Shown piece after piece: positions 17,736 to 30,144 of a DNA stretch of 64,000 bases. The translations under genes and the position numbers were made by a program. How positions within the stretch are numbered: the stretch's first letter is position 1; the number at the start of each line of letters is the position of its first letter. The notes under the pieces were generated by a model. That model worked only from the letters and a program-made list of their open reading frames with translations, was not told the origin of the DNA and did no database searches. The stretch comes from Candidatus Ichthyocystis sparus (GTDB lineage Bacteria; Pseudomonadota; Gammaproteobacteria; Burkholderiales; 2013Ark19i): contig NZ_FKII01000061.1 of NCBI RefSeq assembly GCF_900078745.1, positions 124,001 to 188,000 on the forward strand, given 5' to 3'.

Positions 17736-19427
17736 ATGAAAAGAAATGTTCTTGTTACATCGGCATTACCCTACGCTAACGGCCCTATACACCTTGGACA
17801 TCTAATCGAGTATATACAATCTGATATATGGTGCCGTTACCACAAGCTATCAGACACAAACTGCTGGTATGTTTGCGCAGATGACGCACACGGAACCCCC
17901 GTAATGATCAGTGCTCAAAAAAGTAATATATCACCGGAAGAAATGATTGATAGAACAAAAAAAGATCATATACGTGATTTATCTGCATTTGGGATAGAAT
18001 TTGACCACTACTCATCAACCCATACAGCCACCAATAAATATCACGTTTATCGAATTTATAACTCACTCAAGGCAAAAGGGCTCATCGACAAAAAATCTGT
18101 TGATCAACTATTTGATAAAGAAAAAAATGTTTTCCTACCAGACCGCTTTATCAAAGGTGAATGTCCTAAGTGTACGGCTCTGGATCAATATGGAGACGGA
18201 TGTGAAGTATGTGGGTCCGTATATTCTCCAACGGAACTAAAAAGCCCGTACTCTGTTCTTAGTAAGTCAGTCCCTGTAATGAGAGCATCAGATCACTATT
18301 TCTTTCGTCTATCTGATAGTCGGTGTGTTTCTTTCCTGAAAGAATGGATACCAACTGCTGTACAGGATGAAACAGTACGAAAGCTTAAAGAATGGATAGG
18401 CGATAGTAGTAGTGGAGAAGCAAATTTGGCTGACTGGGATATTTCAAGAGATAAGCCATACTTCGGGTTTTCCATACCTGACGAGCCCGATAAATTTTTT
18501 TACGTATGGTTTGATGCCCCGATAGCCTATATAGCAACCTCTCACGAACTATGCAATGCAAATAAATTGTCTTGGAAGGATATATGGGAACCAGATTCAG
18601 AGTACGAAATTTACCACTTCATAGGCAAAGATATAGTTTACTTCCATACTCTTTTCTGGCCTTCATTGCTAAAATTCTCCGATACGAAACTACCTACTAA
18701 GGTTTTCATTCATGGATTTCTAACAATAAATCATGAAAAAATGTCTAAATCGAGAGGTAATTTCGTAAGTGCTAACGATTACCTATCGGCAAATCTAGAC
18801 CCGGAGTGGATGAGATACTATGTAGCGGCTCACTCTGGGCGGGCAATTAAGGATATAGACCTAAACTGGACTGAGTTTCACAGCTTAATAAATAGTAATC
18901 TGATAGGAAAATACATAAATGTATTTAGCAGATCAGTAAAGTTTGCAGATATTCTAGGCGGAAACCTTCTAGCGTATGCTAAATTGGAGCAGGATGCCAA
19001 AGAACTTGAGATTAAACTACTAGAAATTAGGTCTAACATCCTTAAACTATATGAACTAAGAGAATTTTCTAAAGTAACACGTGAGGTAATGGGTGCTGCA
19101 GACAAAATAAATAAATACATAGATGAAAAAAAGCCTTGGCTATTGGTAAAGAATAGGTCAAAAGAGAACGACTACAAGCTGCTTTCGTGTGTATCTGCTG
19201 CCATAAGGGGATTCGTGATACTTACACTATACATGAAGCCAATAATTCCACGAACGGCACAAAGAGTAGAGGAAATGCTTGATTGTGGTTGTTGCATAGA
19301 CGCGAGTACTCTACCGCGTTTGGAGCATGTAAGTATAGCGGTATCTCAAGATAGAACGCAATTGATGAACCGAGTTGGTCCAGAACACGAGGGCATGTTT
19401 ACTTTTGACCAAAAGGATAAAAAATGA
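17736..19427 (+). CDS. metG: Methionyl-tRNA synthetase, short form
   Basis: A 563-residue class I synthetase. TSALPYANGPIHLGH contains the HIGH-type motif, the zinc knuckle is CPKCTALDQYGDGCEVCG, and EKMSKSRGNF is the KMSKS loop. E. coli-type MetG is near 680 residues and ends in an EMAPII-like tRNA-binding dimerisation domain; here the protein stops after the anticodon-binding helices. The ATG at 17736 matches the family start. Its stop overlaps the sdaA start by four bases (ATGA). Confidence 0.95.
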   Translation: MKRNVLVTSALPYANGPIHLGHLIEYIQSDIWCRYHKLSDTNCWYVCADDAHGTPVMISAQKSNISPEEMIDRTKKDHIRDLSAFGIEFDHYSSTHTATNKYHVYRIYNSLKAKGLIDKKSVDQLFDKEKNVFLPDRFIKGECPKCTALDQYGDGCEVCGSVYSPTELKSPYSVLSKSVPVMRASDHYFFRLSDSRCVSFLKEWIPTAVQDETVRKLKEWIGDSSSGEANLADWDISRDKPYFGFSIPDEPDKFFYVWFDAPIAYIATSHELCNANKLSWKDIWEPDSEYEIYHFIGKDIVYFHTLFWPSLLKFSDTKLPTKVFIHGFLTINHEKMSKSRGNFVSANDYLSANLDPEWMRYYVAAHSGRAIKDIDLNWTEFHSLINSNLIGKYINVFSRSVKFADILGGNLLAYAKLEQDAKELEIKLLEIRSNILKLYELREFSKVTREVMGAADKINKYIDEKKPWLLVKNRSKENDYKLLSCVSAAIRGFVILTLYMKPIIPRTAQRVEEMLDCGCCIDASTLPRLEHVSIAVSQDRTQLMNRVGPEHEGMFTFDQKDKK

Positions 19428-20821
19428 ATAACCCAAAGTACCTAAGCATGTTTGATATGTTTAAAATAGGTATAGGCCCATCTAGTTCTCATACTGTAGG
19501 ACCTATGGTTGCATCTGCTAGGTTCGTAAAAGAGTATGTAAGTCTTATTGATAAAACAGAGTCTATTCGTATAGTGCTTCATGGATCACTTGCAGCAACA
19601 GGAAAGGGTCATGGCACGGATAAAGCTGTAATCTCAGGACTTCTGGGACTAAATCCTGAAACTGTAGATCCTAATGAAATAGAGTTGATATTTAATAAGG
19701 CATTAGAAGAAAAACATATTGGACTTGGGGGAGTTAAAAACATTCCTTTCAACTACGAAACGGACATGTTTTTCGACAAAATACCATTGGATTTTCATCC
19801 AAATGCTTTAACGCTATCGCTTATTGACAAGGATGGTAATTGTTTAAAGACAAAAACATACTTTTCAGTTGGTGGTGGATTCATACAGGAACAAGGTGAG
19901 TGCGATCGTATTTACAGTAACAAAGCTACTAAACTGGTTCCATATCCTTTTAAATCAGCCAATGAACTTCTACAAATGTGTAATGAGCACGAACTAACCA
20001 TTAGTGAGCTCATCTTGAAAAACGAAATGACCTTCTTGACGTACGATCAAATAATGGAAAAAACACTAAAAATATGGGATACCATGAAAGAATGTATAGA
20101 AATAGGATGTCGTACAGACGGAACTTTACCTGGTGGGCTTAATGTACAAAGAAGAGCTTCAGAACTTTTCAGAAAACTGTCCAAACATGACAAAAGCAAT
20201 ATTGGATTTCTTGAAACATGTGACTGGATTAATCTTTATGCAATGGCAGTAAACGAACAAAACGCTGCAGGAGGAAGAGTTGTTACAGCACCAACTAACG
20301 GTGCTGCTGGAATAATACCTGCTGTTCTTAAATATAGCGAACAGTTCTTACCTCAGTTCAGTGATGAAATGGTATTACAATTTCTTTTGACGGCAACGGC
20401 AATCGGGATTTTGTTTAAAACCAATGCATCTATTTCCGGAGCTGAGGTTGGTTGTCAGGGAGAAGTAGGATCAGCTTCTTCAATGGCTGCGGCTGGCTTG
20501 GCATCAATAATGAATGGCACACCGTTACAGATAGAAAACGCAGCTGAGATTGCTATTGAACATTCTCTGGGATTAACTTGTGATCCCATTGGGGGGCTTG
20601 TTCAAATCCCATGTATAGAAAGAAATGCCATTGCTTCTGTAAAATCAGTAAATGCTGCGCGTCTGGCTTTAAATGGAACTGGATCGCACCAAATATCACT
20701 TGATAGTGCTATAGAAACAATGCGTGAAACTGGAAAAGACATGCAGAAAAAGTATAAAGAAACATCCGAAGGAGGATTGGCTGTTCATTATAAACGAACC
20801 GTAAACTTTATAAATTGTTGA
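19424..20821 (+). CDS. sdaA: L-serine dehydratase (single-chain, iron-sulfur)
   Basis: A 465-residue enzyme that converts L-serine to pyruvate and ammonia with a 4Fe-4S cluster. The beta-domain motif [16 protein letters not shown] is at the N-terminus. The alpha domain has [36 protein letters not shown] and [19 protein letters not shown] with the cluster cysteines. Both domains are fused, as in E. coli SdaA. It overlaps metG by four bases and is followed after seven bases by marC. Confidence 0.96.
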   Translation: MNNPKYLSMFDMFKIGIGPSSSHTVGPMVASARFVKEYVSLIDKTESIRIVLHGSLAATGKGHGTDKAVISGLLGLNPETVDPNEIELIFNKALEEKHIGLGGVKNIPFNYETDMFFDKIPLDFHPNALTLSLIDKDGNCLKTKTYFSVGGGFIQEQGECDRIYSNKATKLVPYPFKSANELLQMCNEHELTISELILKNEMTFLTYDQIMEKTLKIWDTMKECIEIGCRTDGTLPGGLNVQRRASELFRKLSKHDKSNIGFLETCDWINLYAMAVNEQNAAGGRVVTAPTNGAAGIIPAVLKYSEQFLPQFSDEMVLQFLLTATAIGILFKTNASISGAEVGCQGEVGSASSMAAAGLASIMNGTPLQIENAAEIAIEHSLGLTCDPIGGLVQIPCIERNAIASVKSVNAARLALNGTGSHQISLDSAIETMRETGKDMQKKYKETSEGGLAVHYKRTVNFINC

Positions 20822-20828
20822 GATTATA

Positions 20829-21446
20829 ATGTCTTCTTCATCAATTAGTTATTTTATTTCTTCTCTTGCAATACTACTTCTCGTCCTTGATCCCCTTGGA
20901 AACATAGCGGCTGTAGTAGCAATACTCCACAGTGTTGCGCCCAGTCGTAGAAGATTTTTTATATTACGTGAAGGATTCATAGCTACGCTTATTCTTTTGT
21001 TATTTATGTTTTTTGGAAACGGGATTTTATCGCTAATTAAACTATCTAGTAGTTCTTTGCAAATATCAGGTGGAATACTACTGTTTATAATATCTCTAGA
21101 CTTGGTATTTCCAGGGGGGACAGTAAAAAATGCAAGCTCAACTGAGGGCTGTATAACTCATGAAGAGCCTTTTATATTCCCAGTTGCAGTTCCTTTACTT
21201 GCTGGTCCGTCGGCAATAGCTACGGTGATGTTACTGTCTAACCAAAGTTCTAAATTATTGAATTCATCAGCTTTGATAATTGCAATGATAATCTCTACTA
21301 TCACTTTGCTTTCATCGGAATGGATATATAAGAGTCTTGGAAAACAGACGATGAATGCTATTGTTCGCTTAATGGGGCTTATTCTAAGTACCATATCAGT
21401 TCAAATGGTATTAGCGGGAATAAAGGAATTCGTGCACTCAATGTAA
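20829..21446 (+). CDS. MarC family integral membrane protein
   Basis: A 205-residue protein with about six membrane segments and the family signatures LVLDPLGNIAAVVAIL near the start and PVAVPLLAGPSAIATVMLL mid-protein. MarC/YhgN proteins have no established substrate, and their old link to antibiotic resistance is not supported. It follows sdaA closely and is probably co-transcribed with metG-sdaA. Confidence 0.88.
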   Translation: MSSSSISYFISSLAILLLVLDPLGNIAAVVAILHSVAPSRRRFFILREGFIATLILLLFMFFGNGILSLIKLSSSSLQISGGILLFIISLDLVFPGGTVKNASSTEGCITHEEPFIFPVAVPLLAGPSAIATVMLLSNQSSKLLNSSALIIAMIISTITLLSSEWIYKSLGKQTMNAIVRLMGLILSTISVQMVLAGIKEFVHSM

Positions 21447-21474
21447 ATTTTAAAGCCATATAAATCCAGTATCA

Positions 21475-21495
21475 TTGCGTCGTTTTTCGACGGCA
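21475..21495. other. Hairpin downstream of marC
   Basis: The sequence CGTCG-TTTTT-CGACG, extended by TTG/CAA with one bulged G, forms a stable small stem-loop. No run of T follows on either side, so it is not a clear intrinsic terminator. The remaining gap to 21706 holds a weak promoter-like TTGACG with TATGTT 18 bases later and no gene. Confidence 0.35.
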
Positions 21496-21706
21496 ACAGT
21501 TGACGCCACAAACTCGCAGAAAATATGTTCATATAAATAATATCCCAATTAATCGCACTTAAGCAATGAGTAAACATTGGCTAATAGGTAGATTAGGGCT
21601 ATATAAAGTGCCATTTGTACGCAATATTAGGAAAAATTTCTTGAGTATTAATCAGCTTAGTAATACCCTTCTTCTTTCTCTCTTAGGTTTACCTGGGGAA
21701 TAGCTC

Positions 21707-23119
21707 ATGCTTATTACCTTAACTATCATTTACATGATCTTTTCGATAATAGTAGGAATTTCATCAAAATTTCTAGTTAAAGATTCTAGGGACTATGCTG
21801 TTGCTGGAAGATCATTGCCTCTTCCTATTGTTGTAGGAACAGTTTTTTCAACGTGGTTTGGATCAGAGTCTGTACTGGGAATACCCCCAGAGTTCATGAA
21901 GGGTGGAATATCAGCTATAGCAGAAGATCCTATAGGTACGGCGGTGTGTCTTTTCATAATCGCTGCCTTTTTTGTACGATATTGGTATAACGGTAATTTC
22001 CTAACCATAGGCGACTTCTACCGAGAGCGCTTCTCAAGAACTGTAGAGCTTCTCTGTTCGATAGCAATATCCATATCTTACGTAGGTTGGGTAGCTGCTC
22101 AGCTTACCGCATTTGGTCTGGTTGTAAATGCTCTTTCTCAGGGACTTATTTCCAAAATATCTGGCATAGTCATAGGTTCTAGTGTAATAATTACATACAC
22201 TGTATACGGTGGGATGTGGTCATTGGCAATAATAGACTTTTTTCAAATGATAATAATTATCGGTGGTCTGATATATATCTCGTACCACATGTCTTTAAAG
22301 CTTCCAGCTCCTTCAGTAATCATACAATCAATGAGAGATTCAGGAAAACTTTCTTTTTCACCGGAAGGTCATTCAATAAAAAACACAATAGAAATGGTAG
22401 CTGCTGTTGCCACTGCTTCACTTGGATCAATACCTCAAGAAGATATTTTCCAGAGAATAATATCTGCTAAAAGTGTATTTACAGCTCGAACCGGAGTTAT
22501 CTTGGCAGGGATTCTTTACTTTTTTATCGCTACATTACCAATACTAATACTAGCTTATGGCTTTATACTAGCACCTGATTTAGCCAACTCAGACAGTCAA
22601 GTCATACTACCTCAAATAATCATGCAGCATACTTCAATTGGGACCCAGGTAGTGTTCTTTGGGGCTATGCTGTCTGCTATCATGAGCACGGCAAGTGGAG
22701 GCTTACTAGCTCCTGCGACCATTCTAACGAAAAATCTTATACAGCAGTACATGTCACCGATGCCAGACTACATAGTACTTTTGGTAACTCGGGTGGTCGT
22801 AGTTGTATTTGGTACAGTTGCAACCATTTTTTCGGCTATATCCAATGACAGCATATATAACATGGTTACAAACTCGGATAAAATAACTATGGTAATTCCT
22901 TTCGTTCCTCTAGTTGCGGGAACATATTGGAAAAAAGCAAATACGTCGGGGGCTGTAATAGCTATAAGCATGGGAATAATAGTATGGCTTGGATTCTCCG
23001 GTAACAAGATTAACAGCGCGGTACCACCTCACATAGCGGGACTTATAGCAGCAACTATAGGAATGGTACTTGGGTCTTATCTTCCAGACGTAAGTGCAAA
23101 AATAAAACTTAGAGTTTAG
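21707..23119 (+). CDS. Sodium:solute symporter (SSS family)
   Basis: A 470-residue protein with about 13 membrane segments. DYAVAGRSLPLPIVVGTVFS and the WFGSESVLGIPPEFMKGG segment are typical of the SSS/SLC5 family, as is the later SLGSIPQEDIFQRIISA. Substrate cannot be told; PutP-, PanF- and SglT-like members share these features. The ATG is preceded by GGGGAATAGCTC. It ends two bases before the yebC stop (tail to tail). Confidence 0.86.
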   Translation: MLITLTIIYMIFSIIVGISSKFLVKDSRDYAVAGRSLPLPIVVGTVFSTWFGSESVLGIPPEFMKGGISAIAEDPIGTAVCLFIIAAFFVRYWYNGNFLTIGDFYRERFSRTVELLCSIAISISYVGWVAAQLTAFGLVVNALSQGLISKISGIVIGSSVIITYTVYGGMWSLAIIDFFQMIIIIGGLIYISYHMSLKLPAPSVIIQSMRDSGKLSFSPEGHSIKNTIEMVAAVATASLGSIPQEDIFQRIISAKSVFTARTGVILAGILYFFIATLPILILAYGFILAPDLANSDSQVILPQIIMQHTSIGTQVVFFGAMLSAIMSTASGGLLAPATILTKNLIQQYMSPMPDYIVLLVTRVVVVVFGTVATIFSAISNDSIYNMVTNSDKITMVIPFVPLVAGTYWKKANTSGAVIAISMGIIVWLGFSGNKINSAVPPHIAGLIAATIGMVLGSYLPDVSAKIKLRV

Positions 23120-23121
23120 TA

Positions 23122-23844
23122 TTATAAAAAATTTACATTTGTAAATACTTCTCGAACATCGTCAATGTCCTCGAGAGAAGATACGAGCTTTCTTACTTTT
23201 TTTTCTGAATCTGGGGACAGTGTAATTTCTGCTTCCGGTTGCATAACTATCCTAGACAGCTCAGGCACAAGAGATGCCTCTTCAAAAGCATTCTTGATGT
23301 CAAAAAAAGATGACGGCAACGTTGTAACCTCAATTGATCCATCATCTTGCTTAACGACATCTTCTACTTCATGCGATAAAGCTACTCCCATTATTTGTTC
23401 TTCTGAAACATATGGAGAAAATACTAGTAAGCCGCAATGTTTGAACATATAGGACACGCATCCTTCTGTTCCTAGGTTTCCTCCATACTTAGAAAATTCG
23501 TGTCTAACGGCAGCAACGGTACGAACCTTATTGTCAGTTAAACAATCCACAATAATTGCAGCACTATCAGGAGCGTACCCCTCATAACGTACCTCAATGT
23601 ACTCTGCACCAAACAAAGCGCCGCTTCCCCTTTGTATTGCCCTATTAACAGTGTCTTTAGGCATATTGGAAGCACTAGCCTTTTCCATAGCTAAACGCAA
23701 TGCCGGATTAGAACTGGGGTCCGCTCCTCCCTTTTTAGTAGAAACAGTAATTTCACGAATTATCTTAGTAAAAATACTACCTTTTTTTGCATCAGCAGCA
23801 GCTTTCTGATGCTTAATATTTGCCCACTTTGAATGTCCTGACAT
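23122..23844 (-). CDS. yebC: YebC/PmpR family DNA-binding or translation factor
   Basis: A 240-residue YebC protein: MSGHSKWANIKHQKAAADAKKG at the start, then MPKDTVNRAIQRGSG and the YEGYAP motif. Older literature treats the family as transcriptional regulators; recent work links members to ribosome rescue at proline stretches. The frame opens 22 codons earlier, but the family start and an AAGGTAG favour the ATG at 23844. Confidence 0.95.
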   Translation of the reverse strand: MSGHSKWANIKHQKAAADAKKGSIFTKIIREITVSTKKGGADPSSNPALRLAMEKASASNMPKDTVNRAIQRGSGALFGAEYIEVRYEGYAPDSAAIIVDCLTDNKVRTVAAVRHEFSKYGGNLGTEGCVSYMFKHCGLLVFSPYVSEEQIMGVALSHEVEDVVKQDDGSIEVTTLPSSFFDIKNAFEEASLVPELSRIVMQPEAEITLSPDSEKKVRKLVSSLEDIDDVREVFTNVNFL

Positions 23845-23981
23845 AAAAACTACCTTAAAAAAACACTCCGCAAACATTGTATCAAAACGAATTATGCGAA
23901 TAAAATTCAAATTGTCTTTAGTCTTAGAGTTATATTGACTACATAATATTGATTTCTTAAAAATATACTAGGATAACGGGG

Positions 23982-24383
23982 TTGGTTGTGAGCAACGAAT
24001 TGGTAAAGATACTAAAGGAAATGTCATCCCCAAGGATAGGAGACATAGCTGTAATTGCTGTCTTACTAATAGCAATAGGAACACAAATTACCACCCATAC
24101 AAGCAACGGCCCGCTTTATCTAATCGTACGTAAATCAGGAAAAATCACACATAAGTATTTATTACCATTAAGGCAAAAGATTAAACTGAACGGGGCAATA
24201 GGATTTACTGAAGTAGAAATAAGTGATTATCGTGTACGAGTAACAAAGGACCCTGGCCCAAGACAAATATGTGTTAGACAAGGTTGGATAGAAAAAAACA
24301 ACTCTGTTCTAATTTGCGCCCCAAGTGAAATAACACTTGAAATTAAAGGAGATAAGCATCAATATGACAGCACGTCCTACTAA
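23982..24383 (+). CDS. NusG domain II-containing membrane protein
   Basis: A 133-residue protein with one N-terminal membrane helix (IGDIAVIAVLLIAIGTQI) and a NusG_II-type beta domain with G-P-R-Q-I-C-V-R-Q-G-W-I and the closing S-V-L-I-C-A-P-S-E. Such proteins usually sit beside Gx transporter genes, as here: its end overlaps the next start by 20 bases. Function is unknown; quinone or prenyl metabolism has been proposed from context. The TTG at 23982 follows AGGA by eight bases; a GTG two codons later is possible. Confidence 0.75.
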   Translation: MVVSNELVKILKEMSSPRIGDIAVIAVLLIAIGTQITTHTSNGPLYLIVRKSGKITHKYLLPLRQKIKLNGAIGFTEVEISDYRVRVTKDPGPRQICVRQGWIEKNNSVLICAPSEITLEIKGDKHQYDSTSY

Positions 24384-24909
24384 ACACATATCTTACACTC
24401 CTAATCCAGACGATGCACTGATATCGCAGCTTGCAGCTCTATCTATAGGATTATCAGCAATAGACAACAGCCTTCCTAGCATATTCTTGGGAATAAAGCC
24501 TGGGCTAGCGAACATAATAACTCTGTTTGCATACAACACCGGGGGGATAAACAGAGCAACGTGGGTGGCTACATTAAGGATAATATCAGCCGGACTTATT
24601 TTTGGTTCGCTGGGTACCCCTGGGTTCATACTATCAATATCGGGATCAACACTGAGCCTAGCATCGCTTATATTAGCTAAATATCTGCCACAAAAATACT
24701 TCAGCCTGATTTCAACTAGCATAATATGCGCTATATTCCACTACGTAGGGCAAATATCGGCCGCGTACGTAGTACTAATACCATCAAAATCACTGTTTAG
24801 TCTCATACCGATATTTGTAATATCAGCAGTAGTGACAGGATACATCAATGGATCCATAGCCAATCATCTGATTAAAAATACTACGAGCCTTACCCCGGCA
24901 CTAAAGTAA
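24364..24909 (+). CDS. Gx transporter family protein (heptaprenyl diphosphate synthase component I-like)
   Basis: A 181-residue polytopic protein. LAALSIGLSAIDNSLPS and GIKPGLANIITLFAY are typical of the Gx/HepI family, as is RIISAGLIFGSLGTPGFILS. The family was named for a prenyl synthase link but is now thought to be a membrane transporter. The ATG at 24364 is preceded by AGGAG at a rather long 12-base distance; a TTG at 24337 opens the frame earlier. The 3' end lies antisense to the 4.5S RNA gene. Confidence 0.78.
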   Translation: MTARPTKHISYTPNPDDALISQLAALSIGLSAIDNSLPSIFLGIKPGLANIITLFAYNTGGINRATWVATLRIISAGLIFGSLGTPGFILSISGSTLSLASLILAKYLPQKYFSLISTSIICAIFHYVGQISAAYVVLIPSKSLFSLIPIFVISAVVTGYINGSIANHLIKNTTSLTPALK

Positions 24910-24976
24910 ATCCGCTTTGGCTGCTTTCTTCCGAACCTGACCAGGTATGCAAACCACCCATGCGAGGAGGCCCGCG
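24884..24976 (-). ncRNA. ffs: Signal recognition particle RNA (4.5S RNA)
   Basis: On the minus strand ACCTGGTCAGGTTCGGAAG is followed by AAAGCAGCCA, the conserved apical domain that binds Ffh, with the GGAA-type tetraloop and the asymmetric and symmetric loops. The ends GGGCC and GGCTC pair, followed by CCTC with GGGG. The length of about 93 nt fits the short Gram-negative form. The last 26 or so bases overlap the end of the Gx transporter gene on the other strand. Ends are placed from pairing and promoter, accurate to a few bases. Confidence 0.92.
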
Positions 24977-24982
24977 CCTAGG

Positions 24983-24988
24983 ATTGTA
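24983..24988 (-). promoter_or_regulatory. 4.5S RNA promoter -10 element
   Basis: TACAAT on the minus strand, seven bases before the inferred 5' end of the RNA. No good -35 hexamer is seen at the right distance. Confidence 0.5.
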
Positions 24989-25034
24989 CCACAGTACCCA
25001 TAAAAATTGGCAGACATATATGAAACGGCTGATA

Positions 25035-25952
25035 TTACAAACAATTGTAAAGCCAAACTAAACAAGCCATTCTCATAAACACTCCTAACTCAACTTGCTC
25101 AAAAAATTTACAACAAGGAAGTGCAACTACATCATCAGATATCTCTAAATTACGATTAAGAGGCTGGGGATGAATTACTATGGCACCTTCCTTTAACCTT
25201 TCAGCGTGAGAACGCTTAAAGCCGTAATTAGCTACGTATTCATCCAAATTTATATTTTCATTATCCGAGAATCTTTCACGCTGTACTCTCAACAAAGAAA
25301 CAACATCAACCCCAGAAAGTCCTTCCTCCAGAGAAGAGGTGGTATTGACAGAAGAAAATAAAACATCCTTACTAGGATCTGGAAGAAACGATGACGGTCC
25401 CACAAGGCGTATATCCCTGCAGCCAAGGGTCTTTAAAATCTGAACTTGTGATCTAGCAACACGACTATGAACAACATCACCAAGTATAAGAACAGAGACA
25501 TCATCAAGCCTGGAGTTGTACTTACTTATACAAAAAACATCAAGTAAGCCTTGTGTTGGGTGATGTCTAGCCCCATGCCCACCACTTATCACATGAGCAT
25601 CAAGTGGAAAGTCTACCAGCAACCGATCAAAAAAATCACCATCCGAATGTCTAATTATAAGAAAATCGGCACCTAGGCTGACTATATTACGGAGCGTATC
25701 CTCAAAAGTTTCACCTTTAGATAAAGAAGAACCATGGGAACAAAAATCGAAAACCTCAGCACCAACCCTACGTGCAGCAACCTCAAAGGATATTCTAGTT
25801 CTAGTAGAATCTTCTAAAAATACGGTAAACACACTCGAGCCACGCAGCTTGTCCAAAAGTAGTGAACCACTCCCAGCCAAAGCAGCCAACTCAAACAAGC
25901 GCTCCACATCTGATACGCTAAGCGCACCCGGATCAACTAAATGAAACGACAA
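25035..25952 (-). CDS. pyrB: Aspartate carbamoyltransferase catalytic subunit
   Basis: A 305-residue enzyme for the first committed step of pyrimidine synthesis. The carbamoyl phosphate loop DSTRTRISFE, the flexible loop SLSKGETFEDT and HHPTQGLLD are present. The usual H-P-G-P-x-N-R motif reads HPQPLNRN, a mild deviation. The TTG start follows GAGGG. No pyrI or pyrC is adjacent; it follows the chaperone-like gene by 13 bases. Confidence 0.95.
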   Translation of the reverse strand: MSFHLVDPGALSVSDVERLFELAALAGSGSLLLDKLRGSSVFTVFLEDSTRTRISFEVAARRVGAEVFDFCSHGSSLSKGETFEDTLRNIVSLGADFLIIRHSDGDFFDRLLVDFPLDAHVISGGHGARHHPTQGLLDVFCISKYNSRLDDVSVLILGDVVHSRVARSQVQILKTLGCRDIRLVGPSSFLPDPSKDVLFSSVNTTSSLEEGLSGVDVVSLLRVQRERFSDNENINLDEYVANYGFKRSHAERLKEGAIVIHPQPLNRNLEISDDVVALPCCKFFEQVELGVFMRMACLVWLYNCL

Positions 25953-25965
25953 AAAGCCCTCAAAA

Positions 25966-26493
25966 TTAAGCTAAGCGAGAAAAATCAGGACGGCCACCGT
26001 CGTCATCTCCACCGCCATCAGTACCTGAAGGAGAAGGCCCGCCAGTACCACCAGCAGGAGCACGGCGATCATAACGACTCACCCCCTTCATTATCTCATC
26101 ATTAACGGACTCCTTAACTTCCTTCGAGAACTCAACAAACTGAGTCAAAATGTTCTCAAAAAGCTGACAGTTAAGCATGTCGACAACATGAGAAAAAACA
26201 AGGGTAAGCTCAGACGAATTAGGATTAAGCGCCAGCCACGTACCTCGGTTCTCATTGGCATAAATATTGCGACGAAGAACTATCTCGTAGCCCTCCCTTA
26301 CTTTGTAGTCAGGAATAACAAAAAGAGGGGCGAAGAAGACAACAAAGTCACCATTCTCCGGAACCTCTATGATCCAACGGTTAGTCCTGTCCTTATCAAC
26401 AAGAACACAAACGCCATCAATAAGGGAAAACTTGGTCCCTAGCTTCTGAGAAATCTCTTTTAAAAAACCATCAATCTTAGTGGAATTATCCAT
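25966..26493 (-). CDS. CesT-family type III secretion chaperone-like protein
   Basis: A 175-residue acidic protein. Residues 1-130 follow the pattern of CesT/Tir-type effector chaperones: an N-terminal helix (KIDGFLKEISQKLG), a strand pair around FSLIDGVCVLVDKD and WIIEVPENGDFVVFFAPLF, NPNSSELTLVFSHV, and a C-terminal helix (LFENILTQFVEFSKEV). A proline-, glycine- and aspartate-rich tail (residues 145-175) is added. Such dimers hold effectors for type III secretion. No secretion gene or effector is next to it. The family call rests on pattern only. Confidence 0.6.
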   Translation of the reverse strand: MDNSTKIDGFLKEISQKLGTKFSLIDGVCVLVDKDRTNRWIIEVPENGDFVVFFAPLFVIPDYKVREGYEIVLRRNIYANENRGTWLALNPNSSELTLVFSHVVDMLNCQLFENILTQFVEFSKEVKESVNDEIMKGVSRYDRRAPAGGTGGPSPSGTDGGGDDDGGRPDFSRLA

Positions 26494-26596
26494 GCCACAC
26501 CAATAAAAAATTAAACACCCAGCCCCAAATCACCAAACAATCTATCAAAACTAACCCAAAAAATCTAGGAACACAGTAGGTATATACGAAAAACAA

Positions 26597-30144
<3,548 letters not shown>

